DNA of 15,090 nt from Sediminibacterium ginsengisoli (GTDB lineage Bacteria > Bacteroidota > Bacteroidia > Chitinophagales > Chitinophagaceae): positions 1 to 15,090 of the forward strand of contig CALPLN020000026.1 in assembly GCA_943324415.2 (NCBI GenBank). Reading direction: 5' to 3'. Numbering within the stretch: position 1 is the first letter of the stretch; every line of letters starts with the position of its first letter. The position numbers were made by a program, and so were the translations under genes. The notes under the pieces are model-generated. The model saw nothing but the letters and a program-made list of their open reading frames with translations. It was not told where the DNA came from and did no database searches. Below are positions 6,795-13,919 of this stretch, in pieces.

Positions 6795-8180
6795 ATGAAA
6801 TCTTTTTTCTTCACTTTGTCCTTCTTGCTTCTCATAGTACTTAAAGGACATAGTCAGTTCACCCAAACAGTCACATCTGCCGATGGACAGTTTTTATTCA
6901 AGCAAATTGAACAGCCTTTATTAGCAGCCAATTCAACTAAGTATGTGATTGACACGATTTACGTAAATGCGCAAAATCAATTTCAAAAAATAGAAGGGTT
7001 TGGTTATACTTTAACCGGAGGAAGTGCTGCATTGTTATATCAGTTACCTGATCAAAAGAGACTGGCTATTTTAAAAGAAATTTTCGGCAGCGGCCCCAAT
7101 GATTTAAAAGTAAATTATTTAAGAATTAGCATGGGTGCTTCAGATTTAGATGCTTCGGTATTTAGTTATGATGATCTTTCTGCAGGAGAAGTAGATCCAG
7201 ATTTGAATAAAATGTCCATCGCAAAAGATCAACAATATTTAATCCCGATTTTAAAAGAAATTCAAACCTTTCAGCCGCATTTAAAACTTATGGCGACACC
7301 ATGGAGTCCTCCAGTTTGGATGAAGGACAATGGACAATCAAAGGGGGGACATCTGTTGGCTAAATATTATGACACCTATGCAAAATATTTTGTGAAGTAC
7401 ATTCAACTCATGCGTGCAGAAGGACTCGCTATCCATGCAGTCACTATTCAGAACGAACCAGAACATGGTGGTAACAATCCAAGTATGTTGATGACTGCTG
7501 CAGAGCAAACATTATTTATAAAAAATCATTTAGGACCCATATTTAAAAAACAGGGAATCAATACTGAAATAGTCATTTGGGATCACAACGCAGACAATCC
7601 AAATTATCCAATTCAAATTCTGAATGATACCGTCGCGAAATCGTATATCAGTGCGGCTGCTTTTCATTTATACTTAGGGCATGAATCTGCTTTGTCTAAA
7701 GTGCATCAAGCACATCCTGATAAAAAAATATATTTCACAGAACAATGGACTGGTGCCAAGGGCAGCTTTGCTGGAGATTTTTTATGGCATATGGAACATA
7801 TCGTGATTGGGACCATGGCCAATTGGAGTAGCGTGGTGTTGGAATGGAATTTGGCAAATGATCCGAATTTTGGGCCACATACGCCAGGTGGTTGTACCGA
7901 ATGTTTAGGCGCAATGACGATTTCTGGATCAGAGATAAAACGAAATGTAAGTTATTATATCATTGGGCAAGTAGCCCCGTTTATTCCCCCAGGTTCTACT
8001 CGTATTGAAACTAAATCTAGGAATGCTCAAATACAGACAATTGGTTTTACAACACCAGAAGGTAAGCGGGTATTACTTGCTTTAAATACAGCAAAGGAAT
8101 CTGTAATATCAATTGATTTTGAGCAGAAAAAATATAACTTTACGCTACCAGAAAAATCAGTGTCAACGCTAGTTTGGTAA
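6795..8180 (+). CDS. Exported GH30 family glycoside hydrolase (probable beta-glucanase)
   Basis: A 461-residue secreted glycosidase of family GH30. Residues 1-20 are a signal peptide (MKSFFF, hydrophobic core, GHS before Q21). The (beta/alpha)8 barrel carries GFGYTLTGGSA (68-78), LRISMGASDLD (109-119), ATPWSPPVWMK (167-177) and the general acid/base E221 in TIQNEPEH. The nucleophile is E316 in YFTEQW. The C-terminal beta domain runs from about 380 to 461. GH30 enzymes of Bacteroidota with this architecture are retaining enzymes, commonly beta-1,6-glucanases (subfamily 3) or glucosylceramidase-like. Subfamily 3 is my best guess. An in-frame TTG at 6789 would add two residues; the ATG at 6795 starts the signal peptide cleanly and is preferred. 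The GH3 gene follows after 29 bp, so the two probably form an operon. Confidence 0.92.
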   Translation: MKSFFFTLSFLLLIVLKGHSQFTQTVTSADGQFLFKQIEQPLLAANSTKYVIDTIYVNAQNQFQKIEGFGYTLTGGSAALLYQLPDQKRLAILKEIFGSGPNDLKVNYLRISMGASDLDASVFSYDDLSAGEVDPDLNKMSIAKDQQYLIPILKEIQTFQPHLKLMATPWSPPVWMKDNGQSKGGHLLAKYYDTYAKYFVKYIQLMRAEGLAIHAVTIQNEPEHGGNNPSMLMTAAEQTLFIKNHLGPIFKKQGINTEIVIWDHNADNPNYPIQILNDTVAKSYISAAAFHLYLGHESALSKVHQAHPDKKIYFTEQWTGAKGSFAGDFLWHMEHIVIGTMANWSSVVLEWNLANDPNFGPHTPGGCTECLGAMTISGSEIKRNVSYYIIGQVAPFIPPGSTRIETKSRNAQIQTIGFTTPEGKRVLLALNTAKESVISIDFEQKKYNFTLPEKSVSTLVW

Positions 8181-8209
8181 GTGTAAAATGAAATAACAAA
8201 ATGTAATCT

Positions 8210-10486
8210 ATGAAAAAGGGAAGCTTAATGATTGTAGGATTAATGGTCGCATTTTTTGGCTTTAGTCAGGCGACTAAGGACGCTAAAATGCATCAGTTTG
8301 TAAATACATTGATGTCTAAAATGACCTTGGAGGAGAAGCTTGGTCAATTGAACTTGCCGGCTTCGAGTGATTTTGTGACTGGTGCAGTGAGTAGCTCTGA
8401 TATCGCGGATAAAGTGAAGGCAGGTAAAGTAGGAGGTGTTTTTAATATTCGTTCTGTCACAAAGATTAAAGAATTACAGCAATTTGCTGTTAACAATACA
8501 AGATTGCATATTCCATTGTTGTTTGGGATGGATGTGATTCACGGTTATAAAACTATTTTTCCTATTCCATTAGGGATGTCCGCAACCTGGGATATGGAAT
8601 TGGTTGAACGTTCTGCAAGAATTGCAGCGAGCGAAGCGAGTGCAGATGGCATTCAATGGACTTTTTCTCCTATGGTTGATTTAACAAGAGACCCAAGATG
8701 GGGTAGAGTTTCAGAAGGGAATGGAGAAGACGCTTTTTTGAGTAGTGCCATCGCTAAAGCGATGATTCAAGGCTACCAAGGAAATGATTTATCAGCACCC
8801 AATACCATTTTATCTTGTGTAAAGCATTATGCTTTGTATGGCGCAGCTGAGGGTGGAAGGGATTACAATACAACAGACATGAGTCGTGTGAGAATGTACA
8901 ATGAATATTTTCCTCCCTATAAAGCTGCTGTGGATGCAGGTGTGGCATCTGTGATGGTTTCATTCAATGAAGTAGATGGTATTCCTGCATCTGGAAATAA
9001 ATGGTTGGTGGATGATGTATTGAGAAAGCAATGGAAGTTCAACGGTTTTGTGGTATCTGATTACACAGGTATCCCAGAGATGATGAATCATGGAGTGGGT
9101 GATGAGCAAACAGTAAATGCTATGTCGATGAATGCAGGCGTGGATATGGATATGGTGGGTGAAGGCTTTTTGAATACCATGAAAAAATCCTTACAAGAAG
9201 GTAAAGTGACTATTGCACAAATCAATAAAGCATGTGAGCGTATTTTAATTTCAAAATATCAATTGGGTTTATTTGATGATCCATATCGTTATTGCAATGA
9301 ACAAAGATCTGCAACAGAAGTATTTACAGCCTCTAACAGGGCAGAAGCAAGAAGAATTGCAGCACAAAGTTTTGTCTTATTAAAGAACAACAATGTGTTG
9401 CCAATTGCTGGGGGTAAAAAAATTGCGTTAGTGGGGCCGCTAGCCAATGCGAAAGAAAATATGACAGGTACATGGAGTGTAGGTGCAGACAATGCTAAGT
9501 CTATCTCTTTATTAAAAGGACTAACCGATGCAGTAGGCGCGAATGGCAAAGTAGTGTATGCGATGGGATCAAATTTAGAAGATGATGAAGAGATGCAGAA
9601 AAGACAAACCATGTTTGGAAAGGATATCGCGCGTGATAACAGATCTGCTGAAGCGATGATTCAAGAGGCATTGGCAGTGAGTGCAGATGCGGATGTAATT
9701 GTAGCTGCTTTGGGTGAAGGAGCAGAAAGTAGTGGTGAAAGTGCATCTAAATCCAATATTGATATTCCAGAAGCGCAAAAGCGTTTATTGAAAGCCTTAG
9801 TTGCTACAGGTAAACCAGTTGCATTAGTTTTATTCAATGGTCGTCCTTTAACATTGAATTGGGAAAATGAAAATGTGCCAGCTATTTTAGATGTTTGGTT
9901 CGCAGGTTCAGAAGCAGGGGATGCCATTGCAGATGCATTGTTGGGTAAAGTAAATCCTTCTGGTAAACTATCTATGAGTTTTCCTCAAAATGTGGGTCAG
10001 ATACCTTTGTACTACAATCATAAAAACACAGGCCGTCCATTAACAGGAAAATGGTTTTCTAAATTCCAATCCAATTATATCGATGTGAGTAATGAGCCTT
10101 TGTATCCTTTTGGATATGGTTTAAGCTACAGCCAATTTGACTATGGTGACATTCAATTGTCTTCAAAGCAATTAAAAGGCAACCAAAAATTAATCCTAAC
10201 AGTACCAGTAAAGAATACAGGAAAGTATGCTGGTAAAGAAGTGGTGCAATTATATATCAGAGACGAAGTAGGTTCTATTACTAGGCCAGTGAAGGAATTA
10301 AAAGGATTCAATAAAATTGAATTGGCAGCAGGAGAATCCAAACAAGTTAGTTTTGAGATTACACCAGAGCTATTAAAATTCTACAATACGGATTTGAAAT
10401 TTGATTGGGAATCAGGTGACTTCCAAATCATGGTTGGACCCAATTCAAGAGATGTCAAAACAGTAAAAGTCAATTGGGTGAAATAG
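8210..10486 (+). CDS. Exported GH3 beta-glucosidase (BglX-like)
   Basis: A 758-residue family GH3 exo-glycosidase that releases glucose from beta-glucosides. An N-terminal signal peptide (MKKG, hydrophobic core, GFSQ near residue 20) points to the periplasm or surface. Domain 1 (about 28-350) contains GMDVIHG (106-112), DPRWGR (161-166), EGNGED (169-174), VKHYALYG (204-211) and the nucleophile D284 in VVSDY. Domain 2 (about 380-590) has the FVLLKNNNVLP signature (388-398) and the GEGAESSGESAS loop (502-513) that should supply the acid/base glutamate. A C-terminal fibronectin III-like domain (about 665-748) follows. Length and domain order match BglX-type enzymes. It lies 29 bp behind the GH30 gene; together they could cleave a beta-glucan and then its oligosaccharides. 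The stop is 21 bp from the convergent regulator gene. Confidence 0.95.
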   Translation: MKKGSLMIVGLMVAFFGFSQATKDAKMHQFVNTLMSKMTLEEKLGQLNLPASSDFVTGAVSSSDIADKVKAGKVGGVFNIRSVTKIKELQQFAVNNTRLHIPLLFGMDVIHGYKTIFPIPLGMSATWDMELVERSARIAASEASADGIQWTFSPMVDLTRDPRWGRVSEGNGEDAFLSSAIAKAMIQGYQGNDLSAPNTILSCVKHYALYGAAEGGRDYNTTDMSRVRMYNEYFPPYKAAVDAGVASVMVSFNEVDGIPASGNKWLVDDVLRKQWKFNGFVVSDYTGIPEMMNHGVGDEQTVNAMSMNAGVDMDMVGEGFLNTMKKSLQEGKVTIAQINKACERILISKYQLGLFDDPYRYCNEQRSATEVFTASNRAEARRIAAQSFVLLKNNNVLPIAGGKKIALVGPLANAKENMTGTWSVGADNAKSISLLKGLTDAVGANGKVVYAMGSNLEDDEEMQKRQTMFGKDIARDNRSAEAMIQEALAVSADADVIVAALGEGAESSGESASKSNIDIPEAQKRLLKALVATGKPVALVLFNGRPLTLNWENENVPAILDVWFAGSEAGDAIADALLGKVNPSGKLSMSFPQNVGQIPLYYNHKNTGRPLTGKWFSKFQSNYIDVSNEPLYPFGYGLSYSQFDYGDIQLSSKQLKGNQKLILTVPVKNTGKYAGKEVVQLYIRDEVGSITRPVKELKGFNKIELAAGESKQVSFEITPELLKFYNTDLKFDWESGDFQIMVGPNSRDVKTVKVNWVK

Positions 10487-10487
10487 G

Positions 10488-10513
10488 TGGTAATAATTTC
10501 TTCGAAATTACCA
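10488..10513. terminator. Possible weak hairpin between convergent genes
   Basis: In the 21-bp tail-to-tail gap and the end of the regulator gene, TAATTTC (10494-10500) pairs with GAAATTA (10504-10510) around a 3-nt loop. The stem continues with TGG/CCA after a 3-nt bulge. Neither strand has a clear T-run, so termination here is uncertain. Confidence 0.3.
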
Positions 10514-11293
10514 ACTACCATACAAACCCTCTTTGAGGGCTTTCTGGTATTTCTTTTCGTTGAAGGTATATAAGTAGGCCGCTTTATGTGCACCGCCTTT
10601 CTTAGTCTCTGTCAATCGATTTAAAATACCAAAGCTAAGTAACTTGCGTTGAAAATTTCGACGATCTAATTTTTGATTTAAAATGGTCTCATATAGCTTT
10701 TGTAAATCAGGCATCGTGAACTTTCTTGGTAATAAATTTTTACCAATAGGGAGGTAGGCGATTTGTGTCCTAAGTGTTTCCAATGCTTTCTGCACAATAG
10801 CTGCATGATCCATCATTAAGCTATTCAAGTAGTCAATATCCATCCATTGCCATTGTGCTTCCTGTTCAGTGGGTTGAATGCTTACTTCGTTAAAATCTAC
10901 CAATGCGTAAAACCCAACAGTGATAAATCTTTGAATTAACCAATTGTCTTTTGGAATTTTCACACCAAAGTTTAAGTACCTTTTTTGATGAATGCTTGCG
11001 TCAGATCTATCTGGTGCGCCAAACACATGGAACTGTTGCAAAAAGATATCTTTTACACCAGTTCTTTCTTGCAATACTCTATAAGCAGCTTCTTCAATAG
11101 GTTCTGATTTCTTAATGAATCCTCCCGGAAGCGCCCACTTGTGGACGGTATCTACTTTTAACAATAAAATTTTCAACTGTTGTTCATGAAAACCAAAGAT
11201 GACACAATCCACGGAAATGCCCGTTTGGTATTGTGTATCACCTTTTTCAAGTAATTGTTTTAACGAAGGGGGTAGTGCGATTTTCTTAGGCAT
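10508..11293 (-). CDS. NUDIX-type transcriptional regulator (NrtR/AraR-like), degenerate Nudix box
   Basis: A 261-residue protein with an N-terminal Nudix fold (about 22-150) and a C-terminal winged-helix domain (about 180-255, KFTMPDLQKLYETIL then LDRRNFQRKLLSFGIL). This architecture defines the NrtR-like regulators. Bacteroidota members include the L-arabinose regulator AraR of Bacteroides thetaiotaomicron. The Nudix box spans 58-80 (G58, E64, R72, E76, G79), but two of the acidic metal ligands are lost: V73 replaces the Glu after R72, and R77 replaces the second Glu of the EE pair. The domain therefore probably binds a ligand rather than hydrolysing it. The gene lies 21 bp after the oxidoreductase gene on the same strand and tail-to-tail with the GH3 gene. 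A sugar or sugar-derived effector is inferred from these neighbours; the target operator is unknown. Confidence 0.88.
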   Translation of the reverse strand: MPKKIALPPSLKQLLEKGDTQYQTGISVDCVIFGFHEQQLKILLLKVDTVHKWALPGGFIKKSEPIEEAAYRVLQERTGVKDIFLQQFHVFGAPDRSDASIHQKRYLNFGVKIPKDNWLIQRFITVGFYALVDFNEVSIQPTEQEAQWQWMDIDYLNSLMMDHAAIVQKALETLRTQIAYLPIGKNLLPRKFTMPDLQKLYETILNQKLDRRNFQRKLLSFGILNRLTETKKGGAHKAAYLYTFNEKKYQKALKEGLYGSW

Positions 11294-11314
11294 AAACGAC
11301 GAATCAACAATGAT

Positions 11315-12505
11315 TTAATTAATTGTTTGTTCACTAATTTTTCCAGTAGTCTTATGCTTAAGAATCAATTTTTTTGCGCCATAATGGGTCATTTCTTCCT
11401 TCACTAAGTAATGTTCCGCATCGTAGTCTACTAAATGACTTTCTTTAGTCAATCCAGTTTTGCCTCTCCAAATATCTAACTGAACGGGTTCCCATAATTT
11501 TGTCTTAGCAGATTTATAAGCGGCATCTAAAATACAATTCACCACATAGCCATCATAGAATGTTTCTTTTGGCGCTTCTCCTTTTTCGATAGCGTTGAAC
11601 ATATCCATAAACATGTGGTTGTAACCTAATTCATTTAATTCATCTCCCACAGGGAATAACCAACCTCTATCGCTTTCTGCTTTTTCAGCAATGTAGTCAC
11701 CACCTTTGCCGGTAGTGAACATCTCGAATCCTGTTCTTAAAAAGCTATTGATCCAAATGGTACCTTCTGTCCCCATCACTTCGTCTCTTAAATCCAATCC
11801 ACCTCTAAAAGTCCAGCTCACTTCAAACTGACCAATGGCGCCATTTTCATATTTTACGAGTCCTATTGCATGGTCTTCTGCCTCAATTGGTTTGACTTGA
11901 GTATCCGCCCAACACATCACTTCGACAGGTTTGATATCCTTGCCAATATAACTTCTTGATATTTCTACACAATGACAGCCCAAATCTAAGATACAGCCAC
12001 CACCAGCTTGGTTGATGTCCCAGAACCATTCACTATGCGGGCCAGGGTGTGTTTCACGAGACTTAGCCCATAATACACGTCCAATTGCACCTTCTTTGAC
12101 ACTTTGGTTTGCCTTAATAAATTTAGGGGTGTATACAAGATCTTCTAAGTATCCGTTAAATATGCCTGCTTCTTCAACAGCGATCAACATGCGCTTTGCT
12201 TCTGTACTATTTCGGCCAAGTGGCTTAGTAGTCATCACTGCTTTCTTATGTTTGCAACACATCATCACCGCTGCTTCATGCAAATTATTTGGTAAGGAGA
12301 TACAAACGATGTCCACATCAGGATGTGCAATCGCTTCCTCCATTTCGGTGGTCCAATGGGCACAATTATAATCTTCGGCAAATTTTTTCGCAGATTCTTC
12401 GCGTCGCGCATAGATACTGACTACTTTGTCTTTACTTCTATAGCCTTGTAATGCATCAGCATAAAAACGGCCAATAAATCCAGCACCTAACATTGCGATT
12501 CTCAT
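11315..12505 (-). CDS. Gfo/Idh/MocA family NAD(P)-dependent oxidoreductase
   Basis: A 396-residue cytoplasmic dehydrogenase of the Gfo/Idh/MocA family. The Rossmann fold starts at once with GAGFIG (7-12). The usual EKP motif reads TKP (93-95) and keeps the catalytic lysine K94. The second signature, GGGCILDLGCHCVE (168-181), supplies D174 and H178. The C-terminal domain carries the expected SWTFRGG and GTEGTIW strands (about 220-252). Family members oxidise, reduce or epimerise sugars, inositols and their derivatives; sequence alone does not give the substrate. No signal peptide or Tat motif is seen. It is followed after 21 bp by the NUDIX regulator, so the two are probably co-transcribed. 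Upstream it is separated from the MFS permease gene by a terminator. The leader just before the ATG is U-rich and repetitive. Confidence 0.92.
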   Translation of the reverse strand: MRIAMLGAGFIGRFYADALQGYRSKDKVVSIYARREESAKKFAEDYNCAHWTTEMEEAIAHPDVDIVCISLPNNLHEAAVMMCCKHKKAVMTTKPLGRNSTEAKRMLIAVEEAGIFNGYLEDLVYTPKFIKANQSVKEGAIGRVLWAKSRETHPGPHSEWFWDINQAGGGCILDLGCHCVEISRSYIGKDIKPVEVMCWADTQVKPIEAEDHAIGLVKYENGAIGQFEVSWTFRGGLDLRDEVMGTEGTIWINSFLRTGFEMFTTGKGGDYIAEKAESDRGWLFPVGDELNELGYNHMFMDMFNAIEKGEAPKETFYDGYVVNCILDAAYKSAKTKLWEPVQLDIWRGKTGLTKESHLVDYDAEHYLVKEEMTHYGAKKLILKHKTTGKISEQTIN

Positions 12506-12509
12506 AAAT

Positions 12510-12531
12510 AAAAAATAAAAAATGAAAAAAT
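12510..12531 (-). repeat. Short AT-rich tandem repeat in the oxidoreductase leader
   Basis: On the + strand AAAAAAT occurs at 12510-12516, 12517-12523 and, after one G, 12525-12531, with a partial AAAT at 12506-12509. In the mRNA this gives U6 tracts directly before the AUG. A one-mismatch -7 box (TATTTTTT on the - strand, 12532-12525) overlaps the third copy. Confidence 0.6.
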
Positions 12532-12540
12532 AGGATGTAT

Positions 12541-12568
12541 AAAAAAGCCTACCCTAGGGGATAGGCTT
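12541..12568 (-). terminator. Rho-independent terminator of the MFS permease gene
   Basis: On the - strand AAGCCTA (12568-12562) pairs with TAGGCTT (12551-12545). An inner CCC/GGG pairing follows one bulged base, with loop CTA, and six T (12546-12541) follow. It begins 17 bp after the permease stop. The + strand side lacks a T-run, so it works towards the oxidoreductase gene only. Confidence 0.85.
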
Positions 12569-12584
12569 CAAAGTAATTTAAAAA

Positions 12585-13781
12585 TTAAGCAGCTGCAACT
12601 TCTTTTTTCTCCTTAAAGAACAAGATAAAAGCAATCAATACTGCACCCGCAATCGCGGCTGGAGTTAACCAGATACTTTGCCAGTTATGGCCCGTTGCAT
12701 CTGCCAATTTATTTTGCTCCACCACAAAACCACTGTAGTTGGTTCCAATGAACATTCCTACACCGTATGTAGCAAAAGTGAATAATCCTTGTGCTGCGTT
12801 TTTAATATTTTCTCCAGCTTTCTTTTCTGTATACATATAACCTGTAACAAAGAAGAAGTCATAACAAATACCATGTAAAATAATACCTGCATACAACATC
12901 CAGCTTGCATCCATATTGCCGTATGCAAAACAAACATAACGTAACACCCAAGCTGCAATACCGAAAATCAACATATTCTTAACGCCAATTTTATTGAATA
13001 AGAATGGGATGGCTAAGATAAAAATCGCTTCAGACATTTGACCCATTGTCATTTTGCCTGCCACATTATCCAAGCCAACTTCGTTTAAGAAAGGATTGGC
13101 AAAACCGTAATAGAAAGACAAAGGAATACAAATAGCAATAGCAGAAATAAAGAAGACTAAGAAAGATTTATTCTTTAACAATACAAATGCATCTTTTCCT
13201 AAAATGGCACCCATAGAAGATGGCGTACCAGCTGCTTTTGGTGGTGTATTAGGCAATGCAAAACTCAATAGGCCTAACACTGCAGAAATACCTGCTGCTA
13301 CAATAAAAGTTCCTTCGGTTTTTTCAATACCCAATTGGCTAATCACTAAACCAGCAGCGATCCAACCTAAAGTTCCAAAAACACGAATCCATGGGAATTG
13401 TTTTCCTGGATCCGTCATTTGAGCAAATGCTACACTATTACTTAATGCTATCGTTGGCATATACAATAAAGAATACACTAAAATCACCCAATAAAAACTT
13501 GCGCTATCTACTTTAGTTGCAAAAAACAATAAAGCAGCACCTACGATATGCAACACACCCATAATTTTTTGAGCAGCAAAAAAGCGATCAGCAATCATGC
13601 CCACAAAGAAAGGAGAAATGATGGTGGCAATCGCACCTGCACCATAAGCAGCACCAATAGCGACACCCGATGCGCCTAATTTTTCACCCATAAAAGTTCC
13701 CATTGTCACATACCATGCACCCCAGATATAGTACTGAAGAAACATCATGGCAGATAATAAAATGCTTGTTTTTAATTTCAT
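12585..13781 (-). CDS. MFS permease, nucleoside:H+ symporter (NupG-like) family
   Basis: A 398-residue inner-membrane permease with about twelve hydrophobic helices in two sets of six, split by a cytoplasmic loop near residues 180-200. The start MKLKTSILLSAMMFLQYYIWGAWYVTMGTF and the segments FVGMIADRFF (59-68), FPWIRVFGTLGWI (about 129-141) and HGICYDFFFVTGYMY match the Nuc_H_symport family, of which Escherichia coli NupG and XapB are the known members. In Bacteroidota and Planctomycetota such permeases often sit beside Gfo/Idh/MocA oxidoreductases and may carry sugars rather than nucleosides. The gene next to it here fits that pattern. The length is slightly below NupG. The C-terminus is a short charged tail. 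The gene has its own upstream region of 138 bp and a strong terminator. Confidence 0.88.
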   Translation of the reverse strand: MKLKTSILLSAMMFLQYYIWGAWYVTMGTFMGEKLGASGVAIGAAYGAGAIATIISPFFVGMIADRFFAAQKIMGVLHIVGAALLFFATKVDSASFYWVILVYSLLYMPTIALSNSVAFAQMTDPGKQFPWIRVFGTLGWIAAGLVISQLGIEKTEGTFIVAAGISAVLGLLSFALPNTPPKAAGTPSSMGAILGKDAFVLLKNKSFLVFFISAIAICIPLSFYYGFANPFLNEVGLDNVAGKMTMGQMSEAIFILAIPFLFNKIGVKNMLIFGIAAWVLRYVCFAYGNMDASWMLYAGIILHGICYDFFFVTGYMYTEKKAGENIKNAAQGLFTFATYGVGMFIGTNYSGFVVEQNKLADATGHNWQSIWLTPAAIAGAVLIAFILFFKEKKEVAAA

Positions 13782-13833
13782 AGTTTGTATTTTATTCGTT
13801 CGTTGTTTTTAAGCGATTTCAATATACAAACTA
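13779..13833 (-). promoter_or_regulatory. Inverted repeat spanning the permease leader and start codon
   Basis: TAGTTTGTAT at 13781-13790 and ATACAAACTA at 13824-13833 are a perfect 10-bp inverted repeat, 33 bp apart. The proximal arm includes the A of the permease ATG (13781-13779). In RNA the stem would cover the start codon; in DNA it could be a pair of protein-binding half sites. A second small palindrome, TACAA-N6-TTGTA, covers 13825-13840. Confidence 0.5.
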
Positions 13834-13845
13834 AATTGTAAAAAG

Positions 13846-13860
13846 GACACAATGAGTGTC
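13846..13860. repeat. Small perfect inverted repeat upstream of the permease
   Basis: GACAC (13846-13850) and GTGTC (13856-13860) flank AATGA. It lies between the metZ terminator and the permease leader, upstream of any likely transcription start. It may be an operator half-site pair or chance. Confidence 0.35.
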
Positions 13861-13896
13861 AAAAAAATACCCTACTCAGGGTGATGAATAGGGTAT
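13861..13896 (-). terminator. Rho-independent terminator of metZ
   Basis: On the - strand ATACCCTA (13896-13889) pairs with TAGGGTAT (13874-13867) around a 14-nt loop and is followed by seven T (13867-13861). A competing small hairpin CCCT/AGGG (13870-13873 with 13878-13881) lies partly within it. It starts 24 bp after the metZ stop. Confidence 0.85.
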
Positions 13897-13919
13897 GTTA
13901 TCTCATTGTAACTTATTTA

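Noticed and set aside
9289..9927. Several overlapping - strand ORFs inside the GH3 gene
   Set aside because: They are antisense to intact GH3 domain 2, with His/Leu/Ser-rich products typical of reversed coding sequence.
12012..12371. A 119-codon + strand ORF inside the oxidoreductase gene
   Set aside because: It lies opposite conserved Gfo/Idh/MocA motifs and its product has no recognisable pattern; it is a shadow frame.
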